Numbered from the stretch's first letter, positions 22,172 through 34,478 are shown. The stretch: DNA of 64,000 nt from Edaphochlamys debaryana (GCA_016858145.1 JAEHOE010000019.1:434001-498000); one strand, 5' to 3'. Notes: generated from the sequence alone by a model not told the origin. Made by a program: numbers and translations.

Positions 22172-24229
22172 ATGGCGGTGGCTCGGGTGGCGGTGCTGGC
22201 GGTGCTAGCAGCGGCCCTGTTCCTGGCGGTACCGTCGGGTGGGTCTTAAGCAAGAGACAAATGGGCCTATTGGCCTACAACCAGCGTGGGCAATAGCGCA
22301 ACGGCGCCTAAGGATTCGACTCCCTCGGCCAGCCTCGCGCCCTAGCCTCAGCCCCTTGCCTCCACGCCCTAGCAGGTGGGCCCTGCTCCCCGGCACGCCT
22401 CGCACCCCCCAAAAACCGCGCCCTCCCCTTTCTCTGCCTCTCCACCCCACAGGCGTGGGCGCCCAGGATGTGACCATCACGGAGTTCAAGACCCTCGACA
22501 AGGTTAGCTGCCTGTGGTGTTTGTGTGTGTGGGTGTCTTCTTGGGCGAGGGCGTAGCGGGAAGCCGTGCGTAGCCTGGCTTGGGCTGGGGGCCCCAGCTG
22601 GGGTACAAGGGCACGGGCCTGGCGGGGGGGTGTTGAGCTGGCGGACTGTAACTGGTGTTGCTGGAAACTTGCGTCCGCCCCTTTGCAGCAATCCCCGCCT
22701 CCTCCCAAGAAGGAATCGCCGCCTCCCCCCAAGAAGGAGTCTCCCCCACCCCCTCGCCGCTCCTCGCCTCCTCCCAAGAAGGAGTCGCCGCCACCCCCCA
22801 AGAGGGAGTCTCCCCCGCCCCCTCGCCGCTCCTCACCTCCTCCCCCGAGGAAAGCCGAGGAGGCCTCGCCCCCGCCCCGCCGTGTGGCCTCCCCTCCCCC
22901 GCGCCGCGTGGCCTCCCCTCCTCCGCGCCGCGAGTCGCCCCCTCCCCCCCAGAAGGAGAACAAGGCCTCGCCGCCGCCCCGCCGCCAGGTGTCGCCCCCG
23001 CCCCGTCGGTCCCCGTCTCGCCGCTCTCCTCCCCCTCCCAGTAAGAGGCCGGGATCGAACATGACACGTAACTCGTGGTTCCCAAGTTGCGTTGAATGAA
23101 GCTTGGTTACTGGCTCTGCCTTGTACCGTGGCTCCATGTCCCGCCCTCGCGCAACCTCCCCTCACCCCGTCTTCCCCTGCGCCCCTCCCCCCCAGTCAAG
23201 AAGTACGACGCCTACTCCTACAAGAAGAAGTGAGCTGGGGCGTCGACGTCTCTGCGGGCACAGAATGGCTGTGCGCGAGCATGGGGGCTCGGCAGCACCC
23301 TCCTGCTCGGGTGCTTCTTGGCGCTTTGCAGCCGGAGTGACAGTCATCACCGCATCATTTGACCTCCCTTCTCTGCCGTACCGCAGGTACGTCTACATTG
23401 CTTCCACTGAGAAGTACTCTTACGAGGACGCCTACAACTTCTGCTACAGCAACGGCTACGGTAAGAGACAGGGTTACATGATTGCTCGTTGCCTGAGCGG
23501 CCCCGCCTCCCTGGGGTCAACACGAAAGGCTCTGCACACTGCAGTATCTTGGATCTTGGAAGAGTGCCGCCCTCCCTTCGCCCCGCCCCGTCGCCCCCAG
23601 GCATGGTGCCGTACAACGACAAGATCCTGATGGGTGAGCGAGATCCCATGCAGTAGAAGAGGGGGAGGGCTGGAGCAGGCCACCCAGGGCCGAGCCTAGC
23701 AGGGCCCCAGTATGCCCTTGGTTGCGGGCGTGCCCCAACTTCACCCGACCGCCCCTCCCAACCTTTCCTACCCCCCGCAGGCCCCAGCTCCGAGCTGTGC
23801 TTCAACAGCGAGAAGGGCTGCTGGGTTGGCGGCAAGCAGGGCAACTACTGTGCCTTCGTGGACCCCAAGGGCAACGGCGGGTGAGCCCGGGGGCGTGGTC
23901 CCTTGGTGGGGTTTGTCAGCCGGGGCGAGGAAGGACTCCTGGGCCGCGGCCCCCAGAGCCTGTCGCCCTACCGTGCCTTCTGCGACATGGGTGATGCCCT
24001 CCCTGCCGCTCTGTGGGCGGCGGTCCTCTGCCACTAGGGCGCTGTGGTGCTGCTGCGCGCACCCCCGCGGCCGCGCGTTGGCTCCCAACAGCCCGCCGGC
24101 CCTTCGGCTCTTCCACCGCCCCCCCACACCCCCTTTCCCCGCCCCCTTCCCGCCCCCAGCGCCTACGCCAACGACTGCAAGGAGCGCCACTACGTCATCT
24201 GCTACGGCCTGCTCAAGGGCGGCAAGTAG
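22172..24229 (+). CDS. Array gene 1: secreted proline-rich shaft protein with six-cysteine domain
   Basis: Eight exons: 22172–22238, 22453–22502, 22689–23040, 23196–23229, 23387–23460, 23601–23633, 23781–23880, 24160–24229, totalling 259 aa. Signal peptide with a hydrophobic core (VAVLAVLAAALFLAV), split by a phase-1 intron just before the likely cleavage site VGA-Q. Exon 3 encodes a basic proline-rich shaft of SPPPPKKE / SPPPPRR / ASPPPRR modules, expected to be hydroxylated and glycosylated. The C-terminal domain reads KKYDAYSYKK, YVYIASTEKYSYEDAYNFC, MVPYN, ELCFNSEKGCWVGGKQGNYC and AYANDCKERHYVICY, with six cysteines. The tail pattern (Gly-rich CW…CA…DC…YVIC) vaguely recalls C-type lectin folds, but the WIGL and WND motifs are missing, so family is unknown. 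Likely a cell-wall or extracellular-matrix protein. Differs from its neighbours by two extra introns in the cysteine domain. Confidence 0.85.
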
Positions 24230-24757
24230 AGGATGCAGTCGTGGGGCGCTCCATCCCGGTGGACCCGCCCGTCGATGTATGGCCAGTCGCGGCTGGAGCC
24301 CGCGGCCTTGCATGCGGTAGTGACGGTGGCCGTAGCAGTGGCAGTGGCGGCGTCATGAGGGCCGTGCGGTGCTGCTGAAGTGAGATGACGAGGAGGCGTG
24401 GCCGGGTTGTTGTCGTGATCAAGACAGAGCGAGTATCTCGCAGTGGCAGGTGTTGGGGCTGGGCCCCTCGTGATCCCCCGGGTGTCGCCCGCCACGCCGG
24501 GCGGCCCGCGTGACCCCCGCCCGCTCTGGGCATGCGTAGGTAGATAGGTGAACTGGCATTGAGCATTGTGGTGAGGGGCTTCGTTCGCCGCGGCTTTTGA
24601 GGCGGGGGCTCAGTAGGGCCGAAGCTGTGGTCCTGAAGTGCGGTTGGGGGGGGGATGCCCGGGCGGTGTTGGGATGGTAGTAGTTAGATAGAATGGTTGT
24701 GAGTTCAGGTGAGAGTCGAGAAGGAAACAAGCCGCAGCACAGGACACGGCAAAGGCA

Positions 24758-24762
24758 TGTAA
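24758..24762 (+). promoter_or_regulatory. Putative polyadenylation signal of array gene 1
   Basis: TGTAA about 530 nt after the stop; the first on this strand. A second lies at 24975–24979. Confidence 0.45.
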
Positions 24763-25583
24763 GGCTCTTGGGTTGATCCTCTGCCCCCTGGCCCGCGCCC
24801 ACACATGTTTCCAGGCTTGGTGCAACGTGCAGCTAGCCGGTCTGGCCCCCAACCGGTGATGCGACGCCTGCACCATCTCGCCCGCCGGTCAGGACACGAC
24901 GAAGAGGTTCACTTTCTGCTTGGTCCGTGTGTCCCGACTCTGGCCCTAGCGGAGCGTGCGGTTGGGTCAACACCTGTAACATCTCTCTCACTCTCGTGCC
25001 CAGTGGCATGCGACACCTGACTCTGACTCCTTGGAAACTCGCAGAAACAGCCTTATGGAGTCATGGTGACCCCGTACAGGACAGACAGTAGACGGGACGA
25101 GCCGGGACAGGCTGTCGTACATGCACCACACGCGCGGGCAGCAGGTCGGCCGGGAGGGGGCTACAGGGGGCTACGGGGTAGGTGCCGGTATCGGGAGCCC
25201 ATATATAGCACATGTGACCACGCGCAGTGCTGAAAGGATGGAGGTGGGTTCGACGTTGGTCGAGGGCGGACAGCGCGTGCCGCGGGGGGCGGCACATGGA
25301 GCAGAGGCGCAGAAAAGCGGGGACGACGGTACCCCGGCCTTGTCGTGGCGGCGCCCGGCCGCAAGTGCCCCGATACCCCACGGCAGCAGTGTGCGCTCCG
25401 CCGTTTCCTTGCTCGCTATTCACTCGTTGAGTTCGCTTGCGACCTTGCCTAGCCGCCGTTCGTGTACCGCTTCACACTCCGCCCGGAGCGGCAGCGGTTG
25501 ACAGGCGCCGTCGCGTCACGTCACCCCGCCCGCCCTCTTGGATCGGCCCCATGACGGCGCAGGGCGCTCGATCGGGATGGAAC
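24763..25583. other. Intergenic, array genes 1–2
   Basis: No coding signal. A TATATAG-like site at about 25201 and the nearer ACATAAGG at 25586 are competing TATA candidates for array gene 2. Confidence 0.45.
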
Positions 25584-25592
25584 TACATAAGG
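25584..25592 (+). promoter_or_regulatory. TATA-like box of array gene 2
   Basis: TACATAAGG about 125 bp before the ATG at 25715, the same spacing as the TATA box of array gene 1. Moderate support from that parallel only. Confidence 0.4.
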
Positions 25593-25714
25593 CGTTGTGG
25601 GCCGTGAAGTAATCTAAGACACTAAGACGGCACTAAGACCCATCCAGGCCACAGCACCCACACCGCAGCCGATACGCCGCCCCTGTCGTCCCGCTCATCC
25701 GCGGACTGCTCACC

Positions 25715-27368
25715 ATGGCCCGTCGGGGCCCCTCCCCCGCGGCGGCGGCGATGCTGCTGGCTGTTGCGGCGGTAGCACTCCTGGCGTGCGGGCCCGCGGG
25801 TGGGTGACACGGAAGCGTGACGCAGCGCGGCGAGATCAGGACTGCACTCGCCTGTCTGCCGGTCATGCAACCAGGACTCCGCCATCCCATGACTGCCCCC
25901 TCGCTTCGTTGGCCGCTGGCAGGCGCCTGGGCCCAGGAGGAGGAGGACATCTCCGGGCTGACCCGCGGCTTCGAGCCCCACCACCGGGACCTCGGCGTGG
26001 GCGGAGGCCCGGAGGACCAGAAAGGCGGCAAGGAGGGCGGCAAGGAGGAGGGCAAGGGCAAGCCCTTTGCCAAGCCGCCGCGCGTGATCAAGAAGAAGGT
26101 GGGCCGGGGTCAGGCATCCGGTGCAGTGCATGCAGGAAGAGGGAGATGGCACGGCACGAGGCAGGGGGATGTGAGCCGTGGGTGCCTCCCCGTGAACCCG
26201 CTGTGTGCTCCCCCGCCCCGCCCGTGCAGACCCCGCCCCCAGCCTCAAAGAAGTTCCCCCCTCCCAAGGAGACGGCCTCGCCGCCCCTTCGCCGCGCCTC
26301 GCCGCCACCGCCCAAGAAGGCCGAGGAGGCCTCGCCCCCGCCCCGCCGCGCCTCCCCTTCCCCGCCCCGCCGCGCCTCGCCTCCCCCCCAGAAGGCCGGC
26401 CAGGCCTCCCCTCCCCCCCGCCGCGAGGCCTCGCCCCCGCCCCGCCGCTCGCCTCCCCCGCCCAGTGAGTTGGTCCAGCGGAACGATCTCTGCCATGATT
26501 CAAGCCAACCTGCTGCATGCATCGTGTCATGGGCTCTCGGGAGCCTCCTTGGGCCCCTCCCTCCTCACCCTCTGGATGCATGCCATGTTTCATATGGGCT
26601 CTTGCAAGCCCCAGACCTCCTCGGCCCCCCTCATCATGCCCTCCCGCCCCTTGCATGCCTGGCTTGATTGATGCGTGCAGAGAAGGAGTACGACGCCTAC
26701 CAGAGCAAGAAGTGGGTCTACCTGGCCTCCACCGACAAGTACTCGTACGATGACGCCATCAAGTTCTGCAGCATCAAGGGCTACAGCCTCATCCCCTTCA
26801 CCAGCAAGCTCCACGGCGGTGAGCCCCGTCACTTGGGGCAGCTCCTGCCGGGGTTACTTGCTCTCTGCTTGGCCGGGGTGGGCTCGTGTCCCTGGCTGCT
26901 GTGGGGACAGCCGGGGGTGGGCCGGGGCGGGGAGCACGTCTCGGCAGCTAGCGTGCCTGAAGTGGGGCCAGAGCGTCGGCCCTTGTCGTGGACAATCGAC
27001 CTCACACGCACACGGTGCGTTGCCCCTTCCGCGCGTCTCCCCATGCCCGCAGACGCCTCCGACTTCCTGTGCGTGGAGAACGGCAGGGGCTGCTGGATGT
27101 ACGGCAAGCAGGACGAGTACTGCGCCTGGATCGACCCCAAGGGCAAGGGAGGGTGAGCACGTGCACCACCTGCTGTACGCCATAGGCTGGGGCTAGGTGG
27201 ACCATGCATGCGCATGTGCCGCACATCAACCCGGTTCGCAACTCGCCCCCCTCCTCCTTACCCTCCCTCCCGCCCGCCCCCTTCCCCTCTGGCCATCCCC
27301 CCAGCGCCTACGCCCACGACTGCAAGAAGCGCGAGTACGCCGTGTGCTACGGCAACAAGGACAAGTAG
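25715..27368 (+). CDS. Array gene 2: secreted proline-rich shaft protein with six-cysteine domain
   Basis: Six exons: 25715–25799, 25923–26098, 26230–26464, 26681–26818, 27053–27152, 27305–27368, totalling 265 aa. Signal peptide starts MARRGPSP and has a LLAVAAVALLAC core. After a phase-1 intron comes the predicted cleavage site AWA-Q. Exon 2 gives a charged linker with GGKEGGKEEGKGK. Exon 3 is the shaft (SPPPPKK, ASPPPRR, SPPPQK modules; 78 aa). The cysteine domain is KKEYDAYQSKKWVYLASTDK, YSYDDAIKFC, LIPF, LCVENGRGCWMYGKQDEYC, AWIDPKGKGG, AYAHDCKKREYAVCY. Cysteine-domain introns are the common set shared with array genes 3 and 5 (phase 1, then phase 2). First exon is almost base-identical to that of array gene 3. 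Confidence 0.87.
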
Positions 27369-28609
27369 ATCCGGATCCAATCCTAAGATGGAGCAGGAGA
27401 TGGGGTGCAGATAGATGACGGGTTGGGTGGGTAGTAGGAACAGGACATTCGGGTGCTGGCTTGCGCCACACCTGCTTCTAGCTCGACAGGTAGCTGTGAT
27501 CAAGGCTCGGGAGAAGACAAGGGGGGGCGTGATCTGGATCGCATCACCATGCATCACTTTCATCATTCATCCGGGGCAATCAGACAGATGCAACTGAGTG
27601 CAGCATAGGGCGTGATCAAGGCGCAACGAAGGACACGCGGTCGTGCTGCGTTGCTGGGGGCGGGCATCGTGGCGTGGCCTGATACGGTGTGCGAGGCATG
27701 CTGTGGGGTCGAAAATGACGCAGGCTGGCGAGGCACGCCCTGGGCACGCCAGCCCACTGGCAGCGTACCGTAATGCCAGCGGCAGCGGTAGCTGGTGACC
27801 CAGGCCGTATGTAACGGTTGAACGGGATTCGAGGTTGTTTGCGTCCTCTCGAGTGCTTGGTGGCACCGGGACTCCGCACTGGCGTCACCTCCAGCTCCCA
27901 GCCCGTCGGGCGTCGGCCTCCCCCCCAGCCCGACCCCGCCCCCCCAGCCCTCCTCGCTCTCCCTTGCACGGACGGACCTTCACACCCGTGTCCCCGCCTC
28001 CCAAGCCCCAAAACACTACTTACGCAACGGCGTCCAAGGATGCTCCCACGGACGAACCCCTGGAACCCCTGGAACCTGTGTTATCGCAGCTGGCGTCCGA
28101 GGGGGGCGGGTTCTAGCGTGCCGACCGGACCGGCCGGACCCCTGTTCTGACCACCGAGTTGCTTCGCGCCTTTCCGTATTATGTTATCTGAACATACAAT
28201 CAGCCTACTGAGCGCGGTAGGGCCGCGAAAGGCGGCCGTTCATCGCGAGACCTCGAGTCAACCGAACCGTGCAGCGACTAGAAATGAGGTTCCAGCCGCG
28301 CTGCCATCAACGTGCGTATGCACTGTAAAGCCATCGCGCGAGCATCTGGGCGCGTATTCTGTGGTCGACTGGCCGGCATGTCCCGCGACGATTTGTGCTC
28401 GGAAGACCGCAAACCGCGGCCCCGACCCCCCACAGGGCCTCCGTGTATGCATATGATGCATATTAACGCCATATTGGAAGGGGACACGCGGCCGCCCTTG
28501 GCGCCGGCCGGAGTAGACTCCGCCTGGGCCCAGCAAGGCCCGCCGAGGGCCCAAGCCGGGAAATCAGCGGCGCGCTGCAGGCGCCGCTTGTACTGACGCG
28601 TCTTTGTAA
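27369..28609. other. Intergenic, array genes 2–3
   Basis: TGTAA at 27810–27814 is the putative poly-A signal of array gene 2 (about 440 nt after its stop). No coding signal was found in the rest. Confidence 0.45.
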
Positions 28610-28616
28610 TATAAGC
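28610..28616 (+). promoter_or_regulatory. TATA-like box, possible promoter of array gene 3
   Basis: TATAAGC in AT-richer context, 335 bp before the ATG at 28945. If used, the leader would be about 300 nt, longer than in array genes 1 and 2. Confidence 0.35.
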
Positions 28617-28944
28617 CCAACACGTTGCGCGTGTCAGCCGGCTCGGCCCTGCAATCTCGGTCGCGGGCCCGGCTTCGGCCCAGCGAGTTGGCCTGCAGTC
28701 TCGGAAGGGTCCTCGCACGCCCACGTCAGGATGCCGGCCGGGCGCACAAGAAAGGTAACGCGTAGCTACCGCCGAATGCATCTCGTAACACATGGGACGC
28801 GCCCGCTGCATTGCAAAAGCCCTGCGCATAAGCACGAAGCGCCAACCTTGTTCCATAGCCCCACCCCACCCGTGTCCCCGCCAGCCCTCCTTCCCACCGC
28901 TCCTCACCTTTGAACATCGGTCCCGGCGCAACAGCCAAAATAGA

Positions 28945-30984
28945 ATGGCCCGCCGGGGCCCCTCCCCCGCGGCGGCGGCGATGCTGCTGGCGGTGGCAGC
29001 TGTAGCGCTTCTGGCGTGCGGGCCCGCGGGTGGGTGACCCTGATGCGTGGCTTGGGGCGGGGCAGGGGTGGGCGGGGCCGACGATGAGAGAACCAAGGAC
29101 TGCTGGGGCGTGGAAGGGCACTGGCGGAAAGGAGTGGGCCTCCCTTCCGTGACCCGCCCCTTGCGCAGGCCTTGGGAGGACGAAGGAACCCACCTCGACC
29201 CCTCCCGTCCCTCCCCCCTCTTCCTTCCCCTCCGCCTTCCGCTCCCCTCCCCCCCCACAGGCGCCCGGGCCCAGGCCGCCGACAACGCCACCGCCGCCGC
29301 CACCCCCCGCAGCGCCGCCCAAGACGCCGCCGACCGGCAGGCGGGCATCGACGCCGCGCGGGGCGTCGTCAACCAGGCCGGCAAGGACCTGCGCAGCTTC
29401 TTCGACCGCATCTTCGGCGGAGGCGGCAAGGACGACACGGGCAAGGAGGAGGGCCGGCGGCTGGACATTTTCAGGCGCAAGGTGGGTGGGTGGGCGAGGA
29501 GGGGATGGGGGAAGGGTGGTGACGACTTGTAGGGGGTGCTAGCTTGGGCTTGGGGCGTGACGACGTGGAAAGCCAGCAAGGCCATTACCTCTTGCCCCCT
29601 TCGGTGTGCCCCCCTGCGTGCCCTCGCAGTCCCCTCCCCCCAGGAGCGCCCCCCCGCCCCCCAAGAAGGAGGGCACAGCCTCCCCGCCGCCCCGCCGCGC
29701 AAGTGCCCCGCCGCCCCGCCGCAGCGCGCGCTCTCCGCCACCCAAGAGGGAGGAGAAGGCCTCGCCTCCTCCCCCGCGCCGCTCGCCACCTCCCCCGCCC
29801 CGCCGCGAGTCGCCTCCCCCGAAGAAGGAGGAGAGGTCGCCTCCTCCCCCTCGCCGGGAGTCTCCTTCCCCTCCCCGCCGCGAGTCCCCTCCTCCCCCTC
29901 GCCGGGAGTCCCCTTCCCCGCCTCGCCGCGAGTCCCCTCCCCCTCCGCGCCGTGAGTCCCCTTCGCCTCCACGCCGCAACTCCCCTCCCCCGCCTCGCCG
30001 AGAGTCCTCTCCCCCTCCTCGTCGGGAGTCGCCGCCCCCTCCCCGGCGCAACTCACCTCCCCCGAAGAAGGAAGAGAAGGCCTCCCCGCCCCCACGCCGC
30101 GAGGCCTCGCCGCCTCCCCGCAGCCTGTCCCCGCCGCCCCGCCGCTCGCCTCCCCCAAGTGAGCGCGTTTGCTCAGGCCCGAGTCCCGTCATCCCACTTC
30201 ACTTTTCCCCACCCCGCCCTCGCGGCCCCCTTCCCGTTCCCGATTCTCCCATGTGCCCCTACACTCTTTTGCTTGCTTTATGCGTGCAGAGAAGGAGTAC
30301 GACGCCTATCAGACCAAGAACTGGGTCTACATCGCATCCACTGACAAGTTCAACTACAACGATGCATTCAACTTCTGCTACAGCCGCGGCTACCGCCTGA
30401 TACCCTACAACAGCAAGGAGCACAGCGGTGGGTGGCCCGGGAGGGCAGGGGGCGGGGAAACGGAACGGATGGAAAGGGCCCCTTTTACCCCGGGGAGATT
30501 GAGCGCGTCGCCACACGCGTCGCCTATACCCATCCATCCATTGGGCGCATCGCCACACTACCAACGCTACCCTTCCTTCACTCCCTCCACGACCCCACTC
30601 CGCTCCACTCCTGCAGCTGCCGTCGCTCAGCTGTGCTTTGAGAACGGCAGGGGCTGCTGGGAGAACGGCCAACAGGATGATTACTGCGCCTGGGTCGACC
30701 CCGAGGGGGACGGAGAGTGAGTCCGGAGGGTGGGGTATGCGGCGGGAAGGAGAGATGTATGGGGCCGGTGGGCTTGTTTACAGAGACACGCGAGCCAACG
30801 CGAGCTAACGCCATTGAACACACGCAAGCCACCGACCCTGACCCTGACGGCCTGACCTGTGCTTGGTGGCTGGCCCCTTTGTCACCCCACCGCCTCCGTC
30901 CCCCTCTCCAGGGCCTACGCCCATGACTGCACCAAGCAGGAGTATGCGGTGTGCTTTGCACGCCCCCCGCCGGCCAAGCCGTAG
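28945..30984 (+). CDS. Array gene 3: secreted proline-rich shaft protein with six-cysteine domain, longest shaft
   Basis: Six exons: 28945–29029, 29261–29481, 29630–30158, 30290–30427, 30617–30716, 30912–30984, totalling 381 aa. Signal peptide nearly identical to array gene 2, with predicted cleavage ARA-Q. Exon 2 encodes an Ala-rich, possibly helical linker (RQAGIDAARGVVNQAGKDLR, FFDRIFGGGG). Exon 3 (529 nt) is the longest shaft of the basic type, dominated by ESPPPPRR and ESPSPPRR units alternating with KKEE. The cysteine domain is KKEYDAYQTKNWVYIAS, NYNDAFNFC, LIPYN, LCFENGRGCWENGQQDDYC, AWVDPEGDGE, AYAHDCTKQEYAVCF, and ends in ARPPPAKP. The CW-GG motif has become CW-ENG, and the domain is more acidic than its neighbours. 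Function unknown; extracellular matrix inferred. Confidence 0.87.
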
Positions 30985-32305
30985 TTTCTTGTGTCAACGG
31001 GAGCCCAAGGCGGCGAGCGGCAAAATGTGATCCAATCTGGCTGAGTTCCTCGTGATCTATCTAAGCGCGTGTGTGTATGTCTGGGGGAAACAGAGTCCAA
31101 AGCGGGATGTGGTGGAGGCAGGCAGGGCTGAGGCAGGCTCCCAAAGAACATTGTTGAGACCTAGCTAGGTGGGTGGGCAGCAGAAGCAGGAGAGTATGAG
31201 GCTCTCTTGGGGCGGGCAGCGGCTGGCGTTGGGCGAGTTCAGGACGTGAGCGTTGGCATGCGCAACGATGTAAGTCTTATCAGCGCCGTGTCACCCTTGG
31301 TTCGCTTTGCCCGTCTTCCGCTGCGGAGCGTACTCATCGTGTGCCAGTCAGTCGGGACCCGTGGTAAGACAACTCACATCAGCCCACCTGTGGAGCGACG
31401 GGCGGCGCGGAATGGGGACAGCGGGGAGTCCTAACTCGGTGAACGGGTTCGTGCCAACCGCATCGCGAGGACGACAAGCGGCAGACACAGCAGCGAGCTG
31501 GAGTCTTCGCAAAGCACTCATGGGGCTCATTACAATAGCACAATGCTTACACAGCCGTTAACGCGGCAACACTCAGCCGCTAACGCAACACTCATCGCAA
31601 GATGCTCAATCTCCCACATGGCGGACCGGCTAGGCCACCAGTAAATAGAGACCTACTGAATGTGTAGGCCGACAATTGCTGGCGTCAACGGGGGCACTCT
31701 GCTGTCTGCGGCATGCGTCCCAGCCAGCGTCCATTTCTCAGCACCGCTGGCTGAGGACGGGACTGGAGGAGGGCGGAGGGCGGCCCCGGAGTGCGATGGG
31801 GGAGCTCCGCAGACGGGGGCCATGGGGGTTGACCCTGGCAAGGCGGGGCGGACTGCGGAGGCAGGCTGGATGGCGGGACCTGGGACCATGGCGGGACTTG
31901 GGACCATGCGTCGATCGGCCGTGTCGGAGATGACCAGGGAGGTGCTCAATCCAACGTAGTGACAGCGGTTGACGCCTCCTCGAATTGACGCCGGTTGATG
32001 AGGCCGGGTGGTTGAGGCTGGGTCTTGGAGGGGCCGCGGGGTGATGACGTGCGTGCGTGCCCAGCGGGTGACGTGCGGCCCACCACGGGCATCTGTCACC
32101 GGTGCACCTCGCCCGTGCCAGTCGCTCATCCGGATCGGATCCCCGAAGCCATGCATGCGCCCTCCTCCTGCACGGGAGCTACTTAAGCTCGAAGCCCGGC
32201 GCCCTTGGGCAGACAAGCGCTCCCCACGCGCGCCTCGCTCCCCACCTCGGAAAGCGACGCTAGCCAGTACCGGTAGGCCCCTGCGGCTTCGCCTCCGTCA
32301 GCACC
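30985..32305. other. Intergenic, array genes 3–4
   Basis: TGTAA at 31269–31273 is the putative poly-A signal of array gene 3. A short 18-bp direct repeat (GGCGGGACCTGGGACCA type, two copies) lies at about 31873–31908. No gene or clear TATA box seen. Confidence 0.45.
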
Positions 32306-34256
32306 ATGGCTCGGCGGGGTCTCTCCCCCACAACGACGGCGCTGCTGCTGGCAGCGGCGGCGGTGGCGCTCCTGGCGTGCGGGCCCTCAGGTGGGGTGGT
32401 GTGGCAGCTCGCGTGCTCGGGTCCGATGCCCACGCCCTGCTAAGCGCTCGCAGCTGGGCCTTCTGCCCACATCCTCGCCTCCTTATCAGCCTTAGGACCC
32501 TCTGACTGCCTGGCCTTATACCACAAGTACCCCGCCCCGACGCCGCCCCCCTGTCCCGGCCCCTGCCCTGACGATACCCACTTAACCCACGCCCTTCCTC
32601 CCGTCCTCCCTACCCTCCCGCAGGCGCGTGGGCCCAGGCGGTGGATGAGGAGGTAGCGCTCACGTCCTTGGGCACTGCGGAGGCCGAGGGGGAGCTGCGG
32701 CACTTTGGGGACGTGGAGGGCGGCAAGTTTGATAAGGGCAAGGGCAAGAAGAACAAGGTGAGCGTGGGGTCAGCCTTGGGTGGGCGGGTGCGGTCTCAGA
32801 GGCCACGCACAAGCGGGGACGGCGTGTGCAGTCCTGCTGCACTCAGGGCCACGAATTGCGCTTCCAAACGATCCTCTCGCCCCGGCCTCAACAGGAATCG
32901 CCGCCACCTCCCAAGAAGGAATCGCCTCCGCCGCCTAAGAAGCAATCCCCTCCGCCCCCCAAGAAGGAATCTCCCCCTCCCCCTCGCCGCGTCTCTCCTC
33001 CCCCAAAGAAGGAGGAGCGGGTCTCCCCGCCCCCTCGGCGCCTCGCCTCACCCCCTCCTCGCCGCGAGTCGCCCCCTCCTCCCCGCAAGGCCGAGGAGGC
33101 CTCGCCCCCGCCCCGCCGCTCTTCGCCCCCGCCGGCCCGCCGCTCCCCCCCGCCTCCCGAGAAAGAGGACAAGGTCTCCCCTCCCCCCCGCCGCGAGGCC
33201 TCGCCGCCTCCCCGCCGCGGCGCGTCCCCGCCCCCGCGTCGTGAGGCCTCTCCCCCGCCCCGCCGCGAGTCCCCGCCGCCGCCTCGCCGCGAGTCCCCTC
33301 CTCCCCCCCGCCGGTCCCCTCCCCCGCCCCCGCGTGAGTGCCATCGGTCTGGACGGTTCAGGATGGCAGCAGTGCATGCCCACACACGATGCTGAAATAA
33401 ATCACCCTCCCCTGGTTTACAAAGCCCTCGATGTCCTTAGTAGAGTCCCTTCTGCCCTGCCGTACAGGCAAGAAGTACGACGCCTTCCTGTACCGCAAGA
33501 AGTACGTTGTGGTAATCAGGTAAGCCGACAGAGGGGCTTGGCCCGCCTGCCCCTGGCCGCCGCCGCAATCAACACTGGGCTCGGCTACAAACAAACTCCC
33601 CCACGCACCCCCCACCTCCGTACAGCACCGACAAGTACTCGTACGGCGACTCCTTCGACTTCTGCACGGGCCTTGGGTACGCCCTGGTGCCGTACAACGA
33701 CCGCACCATGGGCGGTGGGTCCGCGCAACGCGTGCCCCGACGTCTGCCTGCGCTTAGCCCACCCCCAGCTTCGGCGTGCCTTAGCCCAGCCAGCACGACC
33801 AGCACGTTCGCTACCCGGGCGACTGATGCATGCATGAGCGGCGGATGGGAGCCCCGAACTTGCTTCCACTCGCCCCGCCCACCGGCTGAGCTCCCCGCCC
33901 CGCCCTCTCGCCCATGCTCCCCCAGGCGCCTCCAAGCAGCTGTGCTACGAGAGCGGCAAGGGCTGCTGGGTGGGCGGCAAGCAGGGCAACTACTGCGCCT
34001 TCCTGGACCCCCGGGGGAGCGGCGGGTGAGCGAGCGGGCTGGGGCGTGCCGGGCGGGTGCGAGGCGGCTGCGTCGGGGCGGGCGGAAAGGGTGCGACACG
34101 GGGTAAGACGGGAAAGGGCGCGGGCTGATACCCTTGCCTGTATCTGTTGCGGCCTCTCTCCTCACCAACCACCATCCGTCCCCTTGCCCCAGGCCCTATT
34201 CCCGTGACTGCGATGAGCGGCAGTACGCCGTATGCTACGGCAGCTATAAGCCGTAA
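32306..34256 (+). CDS. Array gene 4: secreted proline-rich shaft protein with six-cysteine domain
   Basis: Seven exons: 32306–32390, 32624–32757, 32895–33333, 33468–33519, 33626–33714, 33926–34025, 34193–34256, totalling 320 aa. Signal peptide MARRGLSP followed by a LLLAAAAVALLAC core, cleavage AWA-Q after the intron. Exon 2 gives an acidic then lysine-rich linker (GGKFDKGKGKKNK). Exon 3 is a basic shaft (SPPPPKK at the start, SPPPRR/EASPPPRR later, 146 aa). The cysteine domain is KKYDAFLYRKKYVVVIS, TDKYSYGDSFDFC, LVPYN, LCYESGKGCWVGGKQGNYC, AFLDPRGSGG, YSRDCDERQYAVCY. It has an extra intron inside the domain (phase 2, in the Ser codon before TDKYSY), at a different place from the extra introns of array gene 1. 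Confidence 0.87.
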
Positions 34257-34478
34257 GGCCCTGGGCTGTACGTGGCACGACAGCGGGTGACTGATGTGAA
34301 GCGTAGTATCTGGTGGAGATGGCCGACCTCCATCCTGACAGGGGGGATGGGAGGCGCACGGCTGATGAGTTAACCTATCTATTTCCATAGCAAGCATCCT
34401 CGTGACCTTCGTAATCTGACCGTCATCCAGACAGGTGCTGTGTTGACCGTGGCAGAGGTCCCGTGATCAGGCTTGTGA

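Noticed and set aside
22205..23137. Minus-strand Gly/Arg-rich ORF opposite array gene 1 (and similar ones opposite array genes 2–4)
   Set aside because: Exact complement of the proline-rich shaft codons; no conserved residues apart from that. The plus-strand splice pattern explains the region.
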